The notes beneath the pieces are model-generated. The model did no database searches, had not been told where the DNA came from, and saw only the letters and a list, made by a program, of their open reading frames with translations. The position numbers and the translations under genes are program-made. Below, one piece after another: positions 36,699 to 49,600 of a stretch of DNA of 64,000 bases (position 1 is the first letter of the stretch; every line of letters begins with the position of its first letter). Source of the stretch: Cyclina sinensis (taxonomy: Eukaryota; Mollusca; Bivalvia; Venerida; Veneridae); contig JAAONU010000011.1 of assembly GCA_012932295.1 (NCBI GenBank), positions 41,232,352 to 41,296,351 on the forward strand. Direction: 5' to 3'.

Positions 36699-36735
36699 TC
36701 ACATGAGGACCACATGACTTTTAAGTGTCATGTGA
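36699..36735 (-). promoter_or_regulatory. Three MiT/TFE-type E-boxes upstream of legumain
   Basis: TCACATGA (36699-36706), CCACATGAC (36710-36718) and TCATGTGA (36728-36735) lie 73-109 bp upstream of the legumain ATG. TCACATGA/TCATGTGA is the M-box form bound by MITF/TFE proteins, which control lysosomal genes in animals; legumain is a lysosomal enzyme. Binding is inferred, not shown. Confidence 0.5.
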
Positions 36736-38956
36736 TCTTGATAATTTTTCCCGCCACAATTTTAAGATTTTTTTTCACGTCCTCAAGTCGATGCTGCGGT
36801 TCAAATAAGATGCGAGTATTCCGGTGTATAAGTTGCCAAAAATGCAAACAAGTAGAACAATGTAAGCAAATTTCGACCCCAGTCTATTATCGACCCCGCC
36901 CGTCATCTATCTTTTTTACATTTTTGGCAACGCTAGACGTGGCCTAACTTTTAATAACTAGATCTAGCCTATGAAAGAAAATCATCCTCTACCTTCAAAT
37001 CGCTGTTTTACTGACGCCACTTAGACACCGGAATAGGTCCTGTCAGTTATTTAGTGATATATTCAACCTTATTTATGAATTTATGACCCACAGGGTGAAC
37101 ATATTACAATATTGTTGCTTCTTCTTTGAAATGAATGTACTTGATAAATGTTGTTACCAAGTATGGGATCTAGAACAAAGAAACAAATGCAAAAAATGGC
37201 TATCTTTAGCCCGAATATCCCTTTGTTTAACTCATAAAAAATAACTGTATTTGGCTGGACAGACGTGAACATGAAGTTGAGTTTGAGCTATTTTTCAGCA
37301 TTCGGAGTTGTAGGCACGTTGACTTATGACATCACGAGCACCTAGCTGTTACAAGAATATAGGTGATCTAATGGTTGGCAAAAAGAATCAATATTTATAT
37401 ACATTTGATAGCAGCAGTATTTCTAAATTTAGATAACTCTTTTCGTTGTGAGCCACATTTTAAGATTCTTATATCATTTGAAAGCTATTTAAATTCGTAT
37501 TTTGACAATAAAAGCAGATTGTCATTTTTTGCTTTTAAAAAAGAAAACTAAACTAATTTATACCTGATGTTTCAGCATTTCTCTGGCAGTATATTCAGTT
37601 TCATGTACATTTCATTTCATTCTTTTAAGGCCAATAAGGCATCTCCTATGGAAATAAATAACATTTCGATTCTGGTTAATAAATTTCATCCAAGTCAAAT
37701 TTTTGTGATAAATTCTAGATCTGGGTTTGTTTTCAATGACAATGAACTGTCACAAGTCACTCAAGTTGTTGGAATACATGTTACTGGTGCTGGTTTACAG
37801 GCAGTGGAAAGGTAATGAATGAGATTGTCCCATACTCTGACTTTTTTTTTTAAAGCCAAGTACTTCAATTACTCATTCATCTGTACTGAATAGTACTTAT
37901 ATTAAAGGAAAGAGAACAATCCATGGTTGTTTCAACTCACTTTCCTTGAATTATTTCCCTTCGAAGTAATATTGAATAAAACAGAATGGACTAGGACACA
38001 AGTTTTACGTAAGTGACGACTCCTCTAGAAGAGATGTATGTTACAAAATAAGCGGGGATGTTTTTAGCGATTGAGTGCAAGTAATGTCTTGCAGTTAAAG
38101 TGGTTTTCAGAGAAATAACTAAAGAAGATGGATGCCAAAATTAAAAGATAAAACCTTTGAGAATGTTTTGATATTTTGTTTGGAGCTTGTTTTAGTACTC
38201 TTTCCTGAGACCAGTACTGAGGAATATAGATCCACTTTTTGGACATTTATCCGTCTGACTTTTTATCGGCCGTTATGTTCAATCCATTTATATTAAAAGA
38301 ATCAGAGGCGTTTCAAGCTCTGAACATTTTTTTCTCTTCTGTTAATGCCTTGCTAACAACAGTATCGTGAAGCTGGGCTCGAACCTATGATCCGACCTTT
38401 TAACACGACTGCCTAAGGAAAATCAAGTGAAACTTTCTGTAAGAACTAAACAAAAACTTTCAATGTGGGCGCAAAACAGCTTAAATGCCTGTCAATCTCA
38501 GTAAGTGGTGTGTACGAAAATTTTCTGTAACTAAGGGCGTAGCCACAAGATTGAAATAAGAATGTTGTAGCTTAAACTCTATGGATTTTAACGTTTTCGA
38601 TAAGCATTTCATTTTTTCTATAATCTGTTTTAATTATTACATACCTATATATGTCCTATATATTCGAAAATCGATTTTTCAAGTTAAAAATAAAACGGTC
38701 TAAAATTAGCCATGCATATACAATTAATTACAAATATAGAGCTATTTTTACCACATTTATCTACATATATAAATACCTCAGCGCGCTTGGCCTGAAATAT
38801 ATTTAAAAGCTTGACTTGAGAGGATCGTGAAATAAAAAACAAATAAGGAAATTTGAATAAACACAGAATATATTAAAGAATCACTCTCACACAATAAACA
38901 GTTTAAATAACGAAATAAAAAATACTCAATAAAAAATACAAAAAGTTTTGAGAAAT
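36736..38956. other. Head-to-head intergenic region (legumain / Rho GTPase)
   Basis: About 2.3 kb separates the two start codons. The segment adjoining legumain (36740-36960) is GC-richer, as in a promoter. A plus-strand ORF from ATG 37567 ends at 37814 with a possible donor (AAAG|GTAATG) at 37811; the last part is moderately protein-like (MEINNISILV... VTGAGLQAVER) but belongs to no family I recognise. Confidence 0.4.
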
Positions 38957-41713
38957 ATGGGGACGAATAAAACTAACAAATCTAGTAAAGAAGTTAAATG
39001 TGTGATCGTCGGCGACGGAGGCGTCGGGAAAACGAGTTTATTAATGAGTTACACCACCGGTGGAATCATGATGGATTATATCCCGACATGTTTTGACTGT
39101 TATACAGGTAAATTGACTTCCATGATGTTAGCAAAACTACTGTCAAGTTAGGCTGAACATTTTTTTCACTTTTCTAAGATTCCAAACATTTTTTTTTCAG
39201 TATTTTTGTGTGCTCTTTTTCTAGTTCAGGTTCTTGTCACGATCAACAGACAATGTAAGCAAAGTGATGATGTATACATTTGTGATGCAATCTAATTTCT
39301 TTAAAGCACTTCGTATCTAATTTTTCTTTACTTTCAATGTTTCATTTTAGCAAAAACTATTTTCATATTTAGACCTGTTTGGGACCTTACAAATTCTCTT
39401 GCTCTGCCTTTGGTGCTCATGGCGAATAAGACACGTAATTGTCAAAATGAATTTTAATATAAAGATAGCCATCGTGCCGGAACTATTACAGGAAGGAAAT
39501 TATGGGACTATAAGAAAAGCTAAAAGCCAATTCCACTCACGTCTTATCAACATTTTATACAGTTATCAAATATAGTTTTATTAATCACACGACAAACGTA
39601 GCTTCTAATGTATTTTTCTAACCATAACATAAATATATCTATCACAGTTATATCTATCACGTATAAAAACGTACTGCATTCATACACTTGATACGATATA
39701 TCCAAAGCTTGAAAATGTAAAATATTGTATAACATTGAGTAGTCAATAATTTCTACATATGTGTCAGCAGTCCACTTGTTTCTTTCATGTCTTTGAGTCA
39801 ATTATACAAAAATTTGAATTACACACATGTAATGTTACATTGCGCACATATAACATTGTGCTTTTCCTCTTGCTGTGAATTGTTTATATTTACTGTTATT
39901 TTCTAATAATTTTGCTGTTGTTGTGTTTTGAATAAACGTGTTCTGTTATGTTTTGTCAGATTAATTCACTGGAATTATATTCCTGGCAGATGTTTTGTAA
40001 AAGCATTTTTTTTCAGTAACAAAAATGAAGGTAGCCCCAAAACAACAACAACATTTTATGGTTGTTTCGCTTATGTGATGAAAAGAATCTGAGATTCCTT
40101 AACATTTCATAAAAACTTTCATTTAAATTGACAAGGAAAAAATATTATTTATCCCGCCAGTGGCTCGCTTTTTAACATTCACCTGAACTCGTGGAAGAAA
40201 AGTTAACGAATATAAAATGCAAACTAATGTCCAATCCTATGTATTTATGTTTTACTGCACGTGCTTTGGCTTATATTTTTTCAGTTGATATGAAAGTGCA
40301 AGAGAAATGTTATGCCATGAGTCTGATCGATACAGCTGGACAGGTAAGACAAACTTCATCACCACCACCATTATCATCATCATGAGTAGCAGCATGCCTG
40401 CTCGTCTTCATCCTCATCAACATCATCAACATCATTATTTGAAATTTACTCAATAAAAGAAAGCCTTTTTTAACAATTCAATTTGCCCTTTGTGGAAGGT
40501 TATTATTTTCATTACTGTTGTTGTTGTTGTTGTTATCATTATTATTATCTTGCGCTCCCAACTTTTTCGGTATATCAAAAGACGGTGTGACGTGCATGGT
40601 AAATGGGAGGAGGTTGGGGGGGGGGGGGGGTTTACATGAAAGTCTTTAACGCGAGGCTGATGATTACTGATGATTGCTGATGATTGCTGATATCATTTTA
40701 GCTTTTCCGTATATCAGTGCAACATCAGACTTTATTTCTTCTAATGTAACAGATAATTTATCATTTCCCTTTATTACCTTTTATGATGGGCGTATCTTGT
40801 TTAAGGTGAAATATGTGAGGCGTGCATGTTTCAGTGAAAGTATCACATTTTTTTGTCGTAAGGAAAAAACAACCTTAATTTGGCTGATTTTAAAGCTGAA
40901 ATTTAAAGGGAATAACATTTCATCCGTAACATTGACATTTCTTATGTGGCATATTTTACGGTTATTTGAAACCTGAATACTGTTTCCCGGTTAAGATGGG
41001 CGTATTACCAAATAATTCTGTCTGAAGTGCATAGTTTTAGGTCTAGTGCACGAACATATTATCACGTTTATACTCTTAATTAAAAAAAAAAGATTCTTGA
41101 TTTATTTTAGATGCCTCAGATTTGGTATTTGATACGTGTCCCATTTGAGATATGAATAAGAATTATAAGGAAATATTCTTTTATTTAGTTTATGTTGTAT
41201 TTCGATAAATTTGAGAAAAAAAAGTTCCAATAAGGCTTTCGAATATCTCTTTTATTTGATTAGCTACTTTTCAAGACGTATTTTTACATTTCTTTTCAGG
41301 AGACATACGACCGCCTACGAACGCTGACATACTATGACACAGACATTTTTCTCGTCTGCTTTTCAGTAGCCGACACTGACTCATTCGAAAATATGAAATC
41401 AAAGTGGGTCCAAGAAATACAGCAGTACCGACCAAAAACTCCTTATATTTTCGTTGGCACACAAATTGACAAGCGAGAGATTACGGCAGACGACAGAGAG
41501 GAGTGCGTGTCTACGAAGAAGGGGAAGTCTGCTGCCAAAAAGTTTGGAGCAAGGTGCTATTTAGAATGTTCCGCATTAAAAGGCGAGGGTGTAGCCGACG
41601 TGTTCTTGTCTGCTTTACAAACTGCTATAAAGCCAGCCACGAAAAGAAAGTCCGTTTGGAAAGGTATAATGTCTTCATTCAAATCGAAAAGATCAAACAG
41701 TGGCCACGGTTGA
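38957..41713 (+). CDS. Rho-family small GTPase (Rac/Cdc42-like), 3 exons, without CAAX box
   Basis: Exons 38957-39107, 40285-40343 and 41300-41713, GT-AG introns, phases 1 and 0, giving 207 aa. The start ATG has A at -3 and G at +4. G-box motifs: P-loop GDGGVGKTS (19-27), switch [10 protein letters not shown] with the Mg-binding Thr44, DTAGQ (66-70, catalytic Gln70), TQID (124-127, as in Cdc42) and CSAL (160-163). [20 protein letters not shown] and FENMKSKW place it in the Rho family; the Rho insert helix is about six residues shorter than in Rac1. Oddities: the position equivalent to Rac1 Phe28 is Ile37, Val36 and Asn39 of switch I are both Cys, and the basic tail ([18 protein letters not shown]) ends in GHG with no cysteine to prenylate. 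It is probably a divergent, lineage-specific Rho protein acting at membranes through its basic tail (inference). Confidence 0.94.
40515..40545. repeat. (GTT)n/(ATT)n microsatellite in Rho intron 2
   Basis: A run of GTT units followed by ATT units. A run of about 13 G occurs nearby at 40618-40630. Intron 2 (40344-41299) otherwise shows no feature; intron 1 (39108-40284) likewise. Confidence 0.85.
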
Positions 41714-41896
41714 AAATTAAAAAGTGTAAAATTTGTACCAAACTGCATTTAAGTCATTATTTCGGAGCGTAGGCACAAAGACAAGTTCGAGATGTGAAAA
41801 ACGGCTTCGGGTGGGGTTGAAGAAGGTGTCTTTCAGTTTGGTGGACAGTGCAATACATTTAAGTGTCAACCAGTGAGCAGGGAATTGCTGACTGAA

Positions 41897-41902
41897 AATA
41901 AA
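41897..41902 (+). terminator. Candidate poly(A) signal of the Rho gene
   Basis: AATAAA 184 bases after the TGA stop, the first such signal downstream on the plus strand. Confidence 0.55.
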
Positions 41903-43454
41903 TTCGCTGTCAAAGCTACTTCATTGCTCAAAGCATTGTGTTATTTTGTAACTATATTTTTATCTACATATTTGTAAATTATTTATGCGGGCTTTAACAA
42001 ACAGCCGATAAATGTTTATTCTGCAACAAGATATTTGTTTTTCTTTTCTCCCCCCCCCCCCCCACCCCTCTCCCGCCCCCGGAGATGATGAGGGATATGG
42101 TTCTAGTCTCTGTTCATAAAACGTCTAGTCACTATCTATAACATTTTTCTCTGGAGCATATCTCAGCAACCATTCTAGACGTACACTGACTTGAAAGATT
42201 GATAAAAAATCCAACAAAAGGTTCTGTGAGAGCACAATACCTAAACTTCTAAACTGCCTAGTTTTTAGTATTTTTTTATTAATTCAGGAAGACACAAAAT
42301 ATAATAATAGATGAATGACAGAGAATCTCAGAGTTCAAGAATCGTAACACTTAATTTGTATCAACCATTTCTGTTAACAACATGATATTTAATGGTAAAT
42401 CAAAGTTCAATGGGGACATTAGTGGATTATCTACCCTGAATACTCTCTGATATTACATTGGTCCTTCCATTTGGCTTCCTCTGCTTTTATCGCTATTTTC
42501 TCTTTTGGTATGGTGATAATTAAACCTAATTATTTGCAATAGTGGTAGTCAGATTACACATTAAGTTTAGCAACATGTTTTGTTAACACCATTATCTTTG
42601 TTTTTTGGTAATCCTAATTTTTTATTTAATATATAAGTGACAATTTTCTCAAGTAAAAGTCAAGACCATCACATTAAAAAACAAGGATAAAGTCAGAGGA
42701 TTCCAACTGAAAGGACCAATGTGCTATTTAGTCTACCTTTGATGCTATCTGAGTAAGGGAGATAATTTGTTATCAGGAATGTCCCTCATTGTGTTCAAGA
42801 ACCATAACTCTTACTTTCTTCCTTTTTTTTATGGTAAGTATTGATTGGATTAATATCTGAATTAATTAAGGGATGCACAGCATTCTGAGAAAGAACATCT
42901 TGACAAGTATTACTGAAGTAAACGTAGAAATATTAAATCTAAGCATTTATCTCTTCTTAGAAAAATAAATATTACAGAGAAATCTTCCAGAAGCTGTCAA
43001 TAAGGGTCATTATTATGCAATTCACTTCTAGTAAGTGGACATTAAAAGAATGTGTAAAACATAACTAATAGTGGTTGATTTAATACTCAAACACTTGATA
43101 CAGTATATTTAAGAGTTTATTGTTTACAAAAATACAGTGGGATTTCAAAAAGAAAATAACTATTGCACGTGTTGATATGTAAGTTGTTACCTAAAACATT
43201 ATAAAAAATACACAAACAGGTTTGGGCATAAATAAAATCACAAAATAAGAACCGTATCTACAGTACTGTCATGAATGTGTACATGTCTATATACATGGTA
43301 TATCTACATACATTATTTAACACACATTTTGGAACAAATAAAAATTTACTAAATCTTTAGTTTAAAAACCACAAAATGCTCATTTTACAGGTTTAAAATC
43401 ATAATGAAAAATTTAAAAAATCTGCTGAAAAGCTATCGCACATTTTGGGATTTA
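41903..43454. other. Tail-to-tail intergenic stretch
   Basis: It holds a C-run at about 42050-42063 followed by a C-rich segment. The rest is AT-rich and featureless. Plus-strand Rho transcripts and minus-strand CH/SAM transcripts probably both end in or near this region. Confidence 0.45.
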
Positions 43455-44220
43455 ACTAGAACTGTGTCCATAGGACACGGATGCCCCCACTATGCATAAG
43501 TGCTCATAAACAAGAGCATGTATATCCTGTATGTAAGATTTTTTCTGTACATATACCTAAAATGATCTACAGGTAACCTTATGTACATGTTAAATTAAAT
43601 TACAAATGTAAAATTTATATGTTCAATTATTTATATGGTATATAGTGAAAAAACCAACAAAGGGCCATAATTCTGTTAAATATGGTCACAGCAAAAATTC
43701 CTTCCTTTACTACCATCTACACATTAAAGCTGTTCATCCCTGGAAGTTTAAGCAAAATCTGCCATCCGGTTTAAGAGGAGTTGTGTTCACAAAATTTCTA
43801 TATGGTATATAGTGAAAAAATCAACAAAGGGCCATAATTCTGTTAAATTTGGTCGCAGCAAAAATTCCTTCCTTACTACCATCTACACATTAAGGTTGTT
43901 CATCCCTGGAAGTTTAAGCAAAATCTGCTATCCGGTTTAAGAGGAGTTGCGTTCACAAAATTTCTACATAGTATATAGTGAAATAAATCAACAAAGAGCC
44001 ATAATTCTGTTAAATTTGGTCGCAGCGAAAATTCCTTCTTTTACTACCATCTACACATTAAGGTTGTTCATCCCTGGAAGTTTAAGCAAAATCTGCCATC
44101 CGGTTTAAGAGGAGTTGCGTTCACAAGATTTCGGGACGTACGGACGGACGGACAGACGGACGGACGGACGGACGGACAAGTGCAACGCTATCTGCTCCCC
44201 ACTTTGTGGGGGCATAAAAA
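43455..44220 (+). mobile_element. Complete pearl/Helentron-like element, family I
   Basis: The 5' end has AGAACT, a perfect hairpin (GTGTCC 43464-43469, loop ATA, GGACAC 43473-43478), then GGATGCCCCCAC. The interior has three modules of about 165 bp (CAAAGGGCCATAATTCTG, CATCTACACATTAAGGTTG, GTTTAAGAGGAGTTGCG). A GGAC/GACA microsatellite lies at 44140-44177. The 3' hairpin pairs CCCCAC (44197-44202) with GTGGGG (44206-44211), followed by GCATAAAAA. No ORF, so non-autonomous. Confidence 0.82.
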
Positions 44221-46699
44221 TGTGAATGTGGAATGTTAACTGATGAAAGTAAAATGTAATAAATATCTCTGCACCCTAGTGTCAACATATCAAATTACAC
44301 CATTCATTGTAAGGAGTTGAATAAAATGTGATGTCACCTAGTCTGACAATTTCAATACGTGTTTATACATTAAGCAGTTTCATTAGTTAAACATATTTTT
44401 TCACTGAAAGTTGCATGGAAGGAAGAGATTATTTTCATAAATTTAATTTCAATCAGAAGTTTAAAATCAGGTACGCCCATGATGAAATCTCAGATTCAAA
44501 GCAAAGTGGACCATGAAATTGATCTAACCCTAATTGGTATAAATCTTTTATCATCACACCCAATATAGATTATAACATTATAACATTTTAAAACGTTTCA
44601 CAAAAAAGCTTACCTTACATGCATGAGTAAATGCACATGTAATTATCTAAAGGCAAAACATAAACAAATTCTCCTTTGGGCGTGCCTGTTGAGTGTTCAG
44701 TCACTGTATTATAATCATTATAGCTTATCTACGACAGATTTTCTCTATACAACTTCATGTTAAGATAAACCAGTATGCTTAAGAAAATATTCTGTATTCT
44801 ATAAACTTTGTTATTATTATTTCATTTTAGACTGCATACTGAAAACTAATTACAATTTTTTGTCCTTATTAACAAAGTGCCAAAATACTGAAAAATTACA
44901 GTAAACTGTGAAGTATATTTCTGTCTGAAGATAAAAACAGCATATTAAACACATGATAAATCTGTGTTGCCTTGAAATAGTTGATGTTTGGAGGTCAGGG
45001 ACTCTCTTAGACGTAAATGGTCATAGCCTCTATTCCCTAAATCACAAATGTTTTGAAACAGAGTGGAATGTACTGTAACATAGATTTTTTTTTAGTGAAG
45101 GACAAAATGTAAAGAAAAGGGCCATTTAATACAAAATATCATTAAAGGTTATTTCTATGCCATTATTACGCTGTCATTACAAAAAGAAAAAGAAAAAAAA
45201 TGTAAAGATTGTGGTACTGTGCATCTAAATAAGATCTGTATTGACATATTTGCAAACTAAGCTCTTTAATATTAAAATGAAAACAAAATTGTGTAATGAA
45301 TTAAATTTCTTGTTATTTTCTTTTCCCTTGTTTTTTTAAACAAATGTCATGATTTTGCATACATAAATTTCTTTCTGGATAGAAATTTCTACTTATATCA
45401 ATTCTGAGGAAATAATATACAATATTTCTCAATCCATTTCATTAAAACTTGGGCTGTATATACATACTTCTGCATATAATGTGATATAATAGCCTATGTG
45501 ATACTTAAATATGCAAGGTGGTACATGATTCAGGTGACCTAAATACATAAAAATAGAAAAAAACTTAGGTAAAAATAATGTAAATAAGTTTACAAAATAC
45601 ATAGCCTTTAGTAAAATCATTCTTTGGAATCATTCTGTATCTAAAAACAGCCTTTTGTTTTAGACAAATGCCAAATACAATTTTTCCAAAGAATTTTTGT
45701 AACACTTTATACCACTTATTCCTTTGAAGTGTAATGTCACATACTTTTTGTGTGTCAGTTTGGTCTCAAGATAAAACATTACAATAATGAGCCTAAAATC
45801 TAGCTTAGTTAAAAAAAAAGTTCAAACTAAGTCTATTTTGTGGCATTTTAAGATACTTTTATCACTGGCTGTTTACAGAGAGCTTACTTGAGTTAAAGGG
45901 ATGAAAATAAACACAGATATGATTCATGTTACAGATATATCACAGTTTTAGTGACAAACAATTACAACTGTAAAATTGGTACAAGGGAGACAATCAAAAT
46001 AATGATATTCTACATTCATGTAAAGAGTTGTCTACCCAATTTCATAAAACGTTACAACACTGACATAAATACATAGTGTCATATTAAAGACACTGCCTTT
46101 GTACAATTTTTCAAAATAACAACATAAATCCTTCCCAGATACTGCTCTTTGGGTCAATTGTTTTGGTAAAATCAAGCTCTCACTGTATCTTAAAACTGTT
46201 TTGCCATTTCACCTTTTTTCACCAAACCTTTTCTTTCCAATCTTTTTCCTTTGAAATTCCACATGATCCCTATCATTTCACAGAAAATGACAGGCTTTAT
46301 TCTCAAGAAAGACTACTGCTTCAAACAGATAAACAAATATCATGTAACTTTCAATTCTAAAATGGCAACCCTTAGCGAATATTATGTCGCCACTTAACGC
46401 CATATCCCTTTGAAATCCTCTCTTATAATTATCAGAAATTACCAACACAAATCTTAATCACATCTGGAGTACTTCACATATTAATCCTGCAGGTTTTTCA
46501 CATTTGCTTCATAAGAACAGCTACATTTTGCCATTACATGAAATGCAGTAGTATAGCTTTACTCCTCTTCAAAATGTTCAACAAACAACTACCAGAATGC
46601 AATTCTAAATCATTCCCAGAATGCCATTGTTCACATTCCAAGAATGCCTTTGTTAACTCCTCCCAAAATGCAACAGTTATCTGGAGTTATAATCCATTA
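44221..46699 (-). other. Probable long 3' UTR and flank of the CH/SAM gene
   Basis: About 2.5 kb of AT-rich sequence directly after the CH/SAM stop codon, with no transposon ends recognised. Several minus-strand AATAAA hexamers exist, so the true end is undetermined. Confidence 0.35.
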
Positions 46700-49600
46700 T
46701 CAAACAAGATAAATATTCATATTTTCATGACGGAAGCAGCTTTGAGCCTCCTGTAATATCCGTATTCTAGGTCCCATAGGGACTCCAATTTTCTCCAGCC
46801 TGTCTTCTGTCATGTAGGGAAGTTCTATCATGCCTATGTGCTCTGACTGGAAGTTAGGTACATATTTCTGCAAATATACATGTAAGAAACTCCAATTAGC
46901 AAATCATTAGATCCTTTCAACAGAAACACATTTTTACTGTCCTAATTCAGCAAACATTCTATTTTTCTAACAAATTTCCCTAAAATACAGAGATCATTGA
47001 AATAACTATTAAATCACATGATTAACTTTGTCTCCTATTTTATGTAACCATTTTGCATTTCTCTGTAACTGTCACCATATCTGTATACGAATTACATTCT
47101 GCTTCAGTAAATCTGAATGCACCAGACCTTGGTCCTTATGTACTTAGAAAGTACTCATTCTCAAAGAAGGATTCAATACTTTCACTGAATTTCTTTTAAA
47201 ATATATATCTACATACCTTATAGCCTAGTTTTTCTAGGAATAGTTCTAACAAAGGTGGCTCTGAACCAAAAAATCTGCAAGAAGAGACAGAAGATGTAAC
47301 ACACCTTGCCTTTGTAAATACATGTATAATCAAAAGAATAATTATTTTCAATTTAACCCTGAACATGCTGAAATTTTGTAATGGATTTGCCTTTGGCTTT
47401 GAATTTGGAACAGTCCATTCAATTTTTTAAGGGATTTCAATATCAAAATACTAAAATGGAACTACCAACAGTATAGAGCCTGGTCAGACTGCACGGATGT
47501 GCAGGCTGGCCTGGCTCTATACTGGTGGCAAAGGCTAATCACTTTCAGTTCCAGCAGGTTAAGGGTTAACGTGTCTCAGATGTTAACAGGCTAAACTGCA
47601 TACAATGTATATGTAAGATTTAAACATGGATATGCCAACTATAACAGAAAGAGTAACTTTCATTACTTGAACCTCTCTTTCAGCTTGTAGCCACTCTCAG
47701 CCTGGCTGACTGAGGCACTAATGGCACCGATGACATTAACATGACTTAAGCTTTGACTCGGATCTTTTGAAATGATGATAACTGATCAATGAAAATAGAA
47801 ATATCTTTACTTTTACAAATCAAACTCACTTTGTAAGTTTGTTAACCCGTTTTGGGTTTGTTAATGATGGTACCCAATCTCTAAACCTCTCCTGCTCAGC
47901 CATTGTTCTGTCTATCATGTTTGGAAAGGGCCGTGATGGATTGTCTCTCAGCTCTCGCAGTTCACGTTTCACAGTCTCAAGGTCATTTACCATGGTATTA
48001 TGGGTACGCAGTTCAGACGATAAATGGGCCACACTCCTTGCCAGTGTGACAACATGGGATTCAAGCCTTTGGAACCTTTTATTGATATTTCTGAAAAGTT
48101 TGATAAAAAATGTGTATGTTACTAATAATGACAAAAGAAATATTCTGCTTGTCTTCAAAAATAAATCGGGAATCAATACTCTCTGAAATCTTTGTAATTG
48201 TTAAATCTTAAAACACAATACTAAACTAATGAAGGAAACTATACAAGTTTGCTTTGGTAACTGTGAAACACTTAATAAAATGATGTCACATCCTTTCAAG
48301 CAAATATATATAACCACATTATAAGAATATCTTCAAGATTTACTTAAACAAAAGTGATAATTTCATCTCTGTATCAAATATTTTAAACCAGATTTGTCAC
48401 CTTTGCCATATTAGGTAGAACCACATAATCATGCCATTATAAACTTAAACAACTTGCAGAGTCTTACTTAAATTCCTTTGAATGATGTTTATGGAGTATC
48501 TGTTTCCCAGGTTTGAATCTGGCTTCTCTCCTGAAAGAACTTGTGTCTGAGCTCCCTATGCTCCATCTCCGCTGCCGCCCTATAGGGGGTGCACCTGACC
48601 CTTGACCCTTTCCAGGCTGACTATTGGTATGTAAACGATTCCCTACAGTTCGTTCATTTGCAACTTTATGCTGAAGGTGGTGATATTTTGACTCAAGGCT
48701 ATGCAGCTGATCTCGAAGTGTTGTAACTTCCTGCGATGACAAAATATCGCCAGCTGGATGATGTTGCTCAGTGTCGTGAGATTCAACAGTGAGTATTGTG
48801 TCATCAATATCAAAAGAAAGATTGCTCTCTGTGTCACTTCCTGATTCCCTGACATCATTAAGTCTAGCACCTGCAAACATAGACAATAACTGTCATATAT
48901 ATGCATTACCTGCTTTGCTCTAAAAATGTACATGCTAACATCAGCACTCTACAGATTAAGTTACTGAACAGAAAAACAAAAATGTTCAGCTGATTGAAAT
49001 CCCTTAAACTTTGAATGGACTGTTCCAAATTCAAAGCTGGGCAAATCCATTACAAAATTTCAGCATGTTCAGGGTTAAACACCAGCATTTTTCTCACTTT
49101 AAACTGCAAACATTATCAGGTACTCTTTTAAATGCCACCTCCAATTTACATACCTTTGTGCAACAAAAAATGTGCTGAAGAGCTATTAAAATCTATTGGA
49201 CTGATTGTGAAAAAGTGTTTCTTGAAAATGATGTTACTAAATATTTGTTTCTTTTTCTTATTCTATACTTAAATCAAGTCAAGACCTTCACTTTATTTAA
49301 AACAGAATGCTAGTGATACTGCTGGCATAATTTCACATTCAAAAATCTTTACCTTTTGACTTGTATCCCTGATTCCTTCCTTTCCTGTTCCTTGTTTGTC
49401 TTTCCATTCTAAAATTACCTTCTGATGTTCTTCTCGGCTTCCTTTTTCCTGGTGTGTCTGCTTCCTCAAACACTGGATTAGCAGACGACACATTTGTTGC
49501 ACTTAATGACCTTGGCAAGGCTAAATTCAAATCTAATTCTGGTGAATCTGGGGGAGTGCTTGTTGGGGACAAGGGAGGTAATGGTGGTGTCACTGACCCT

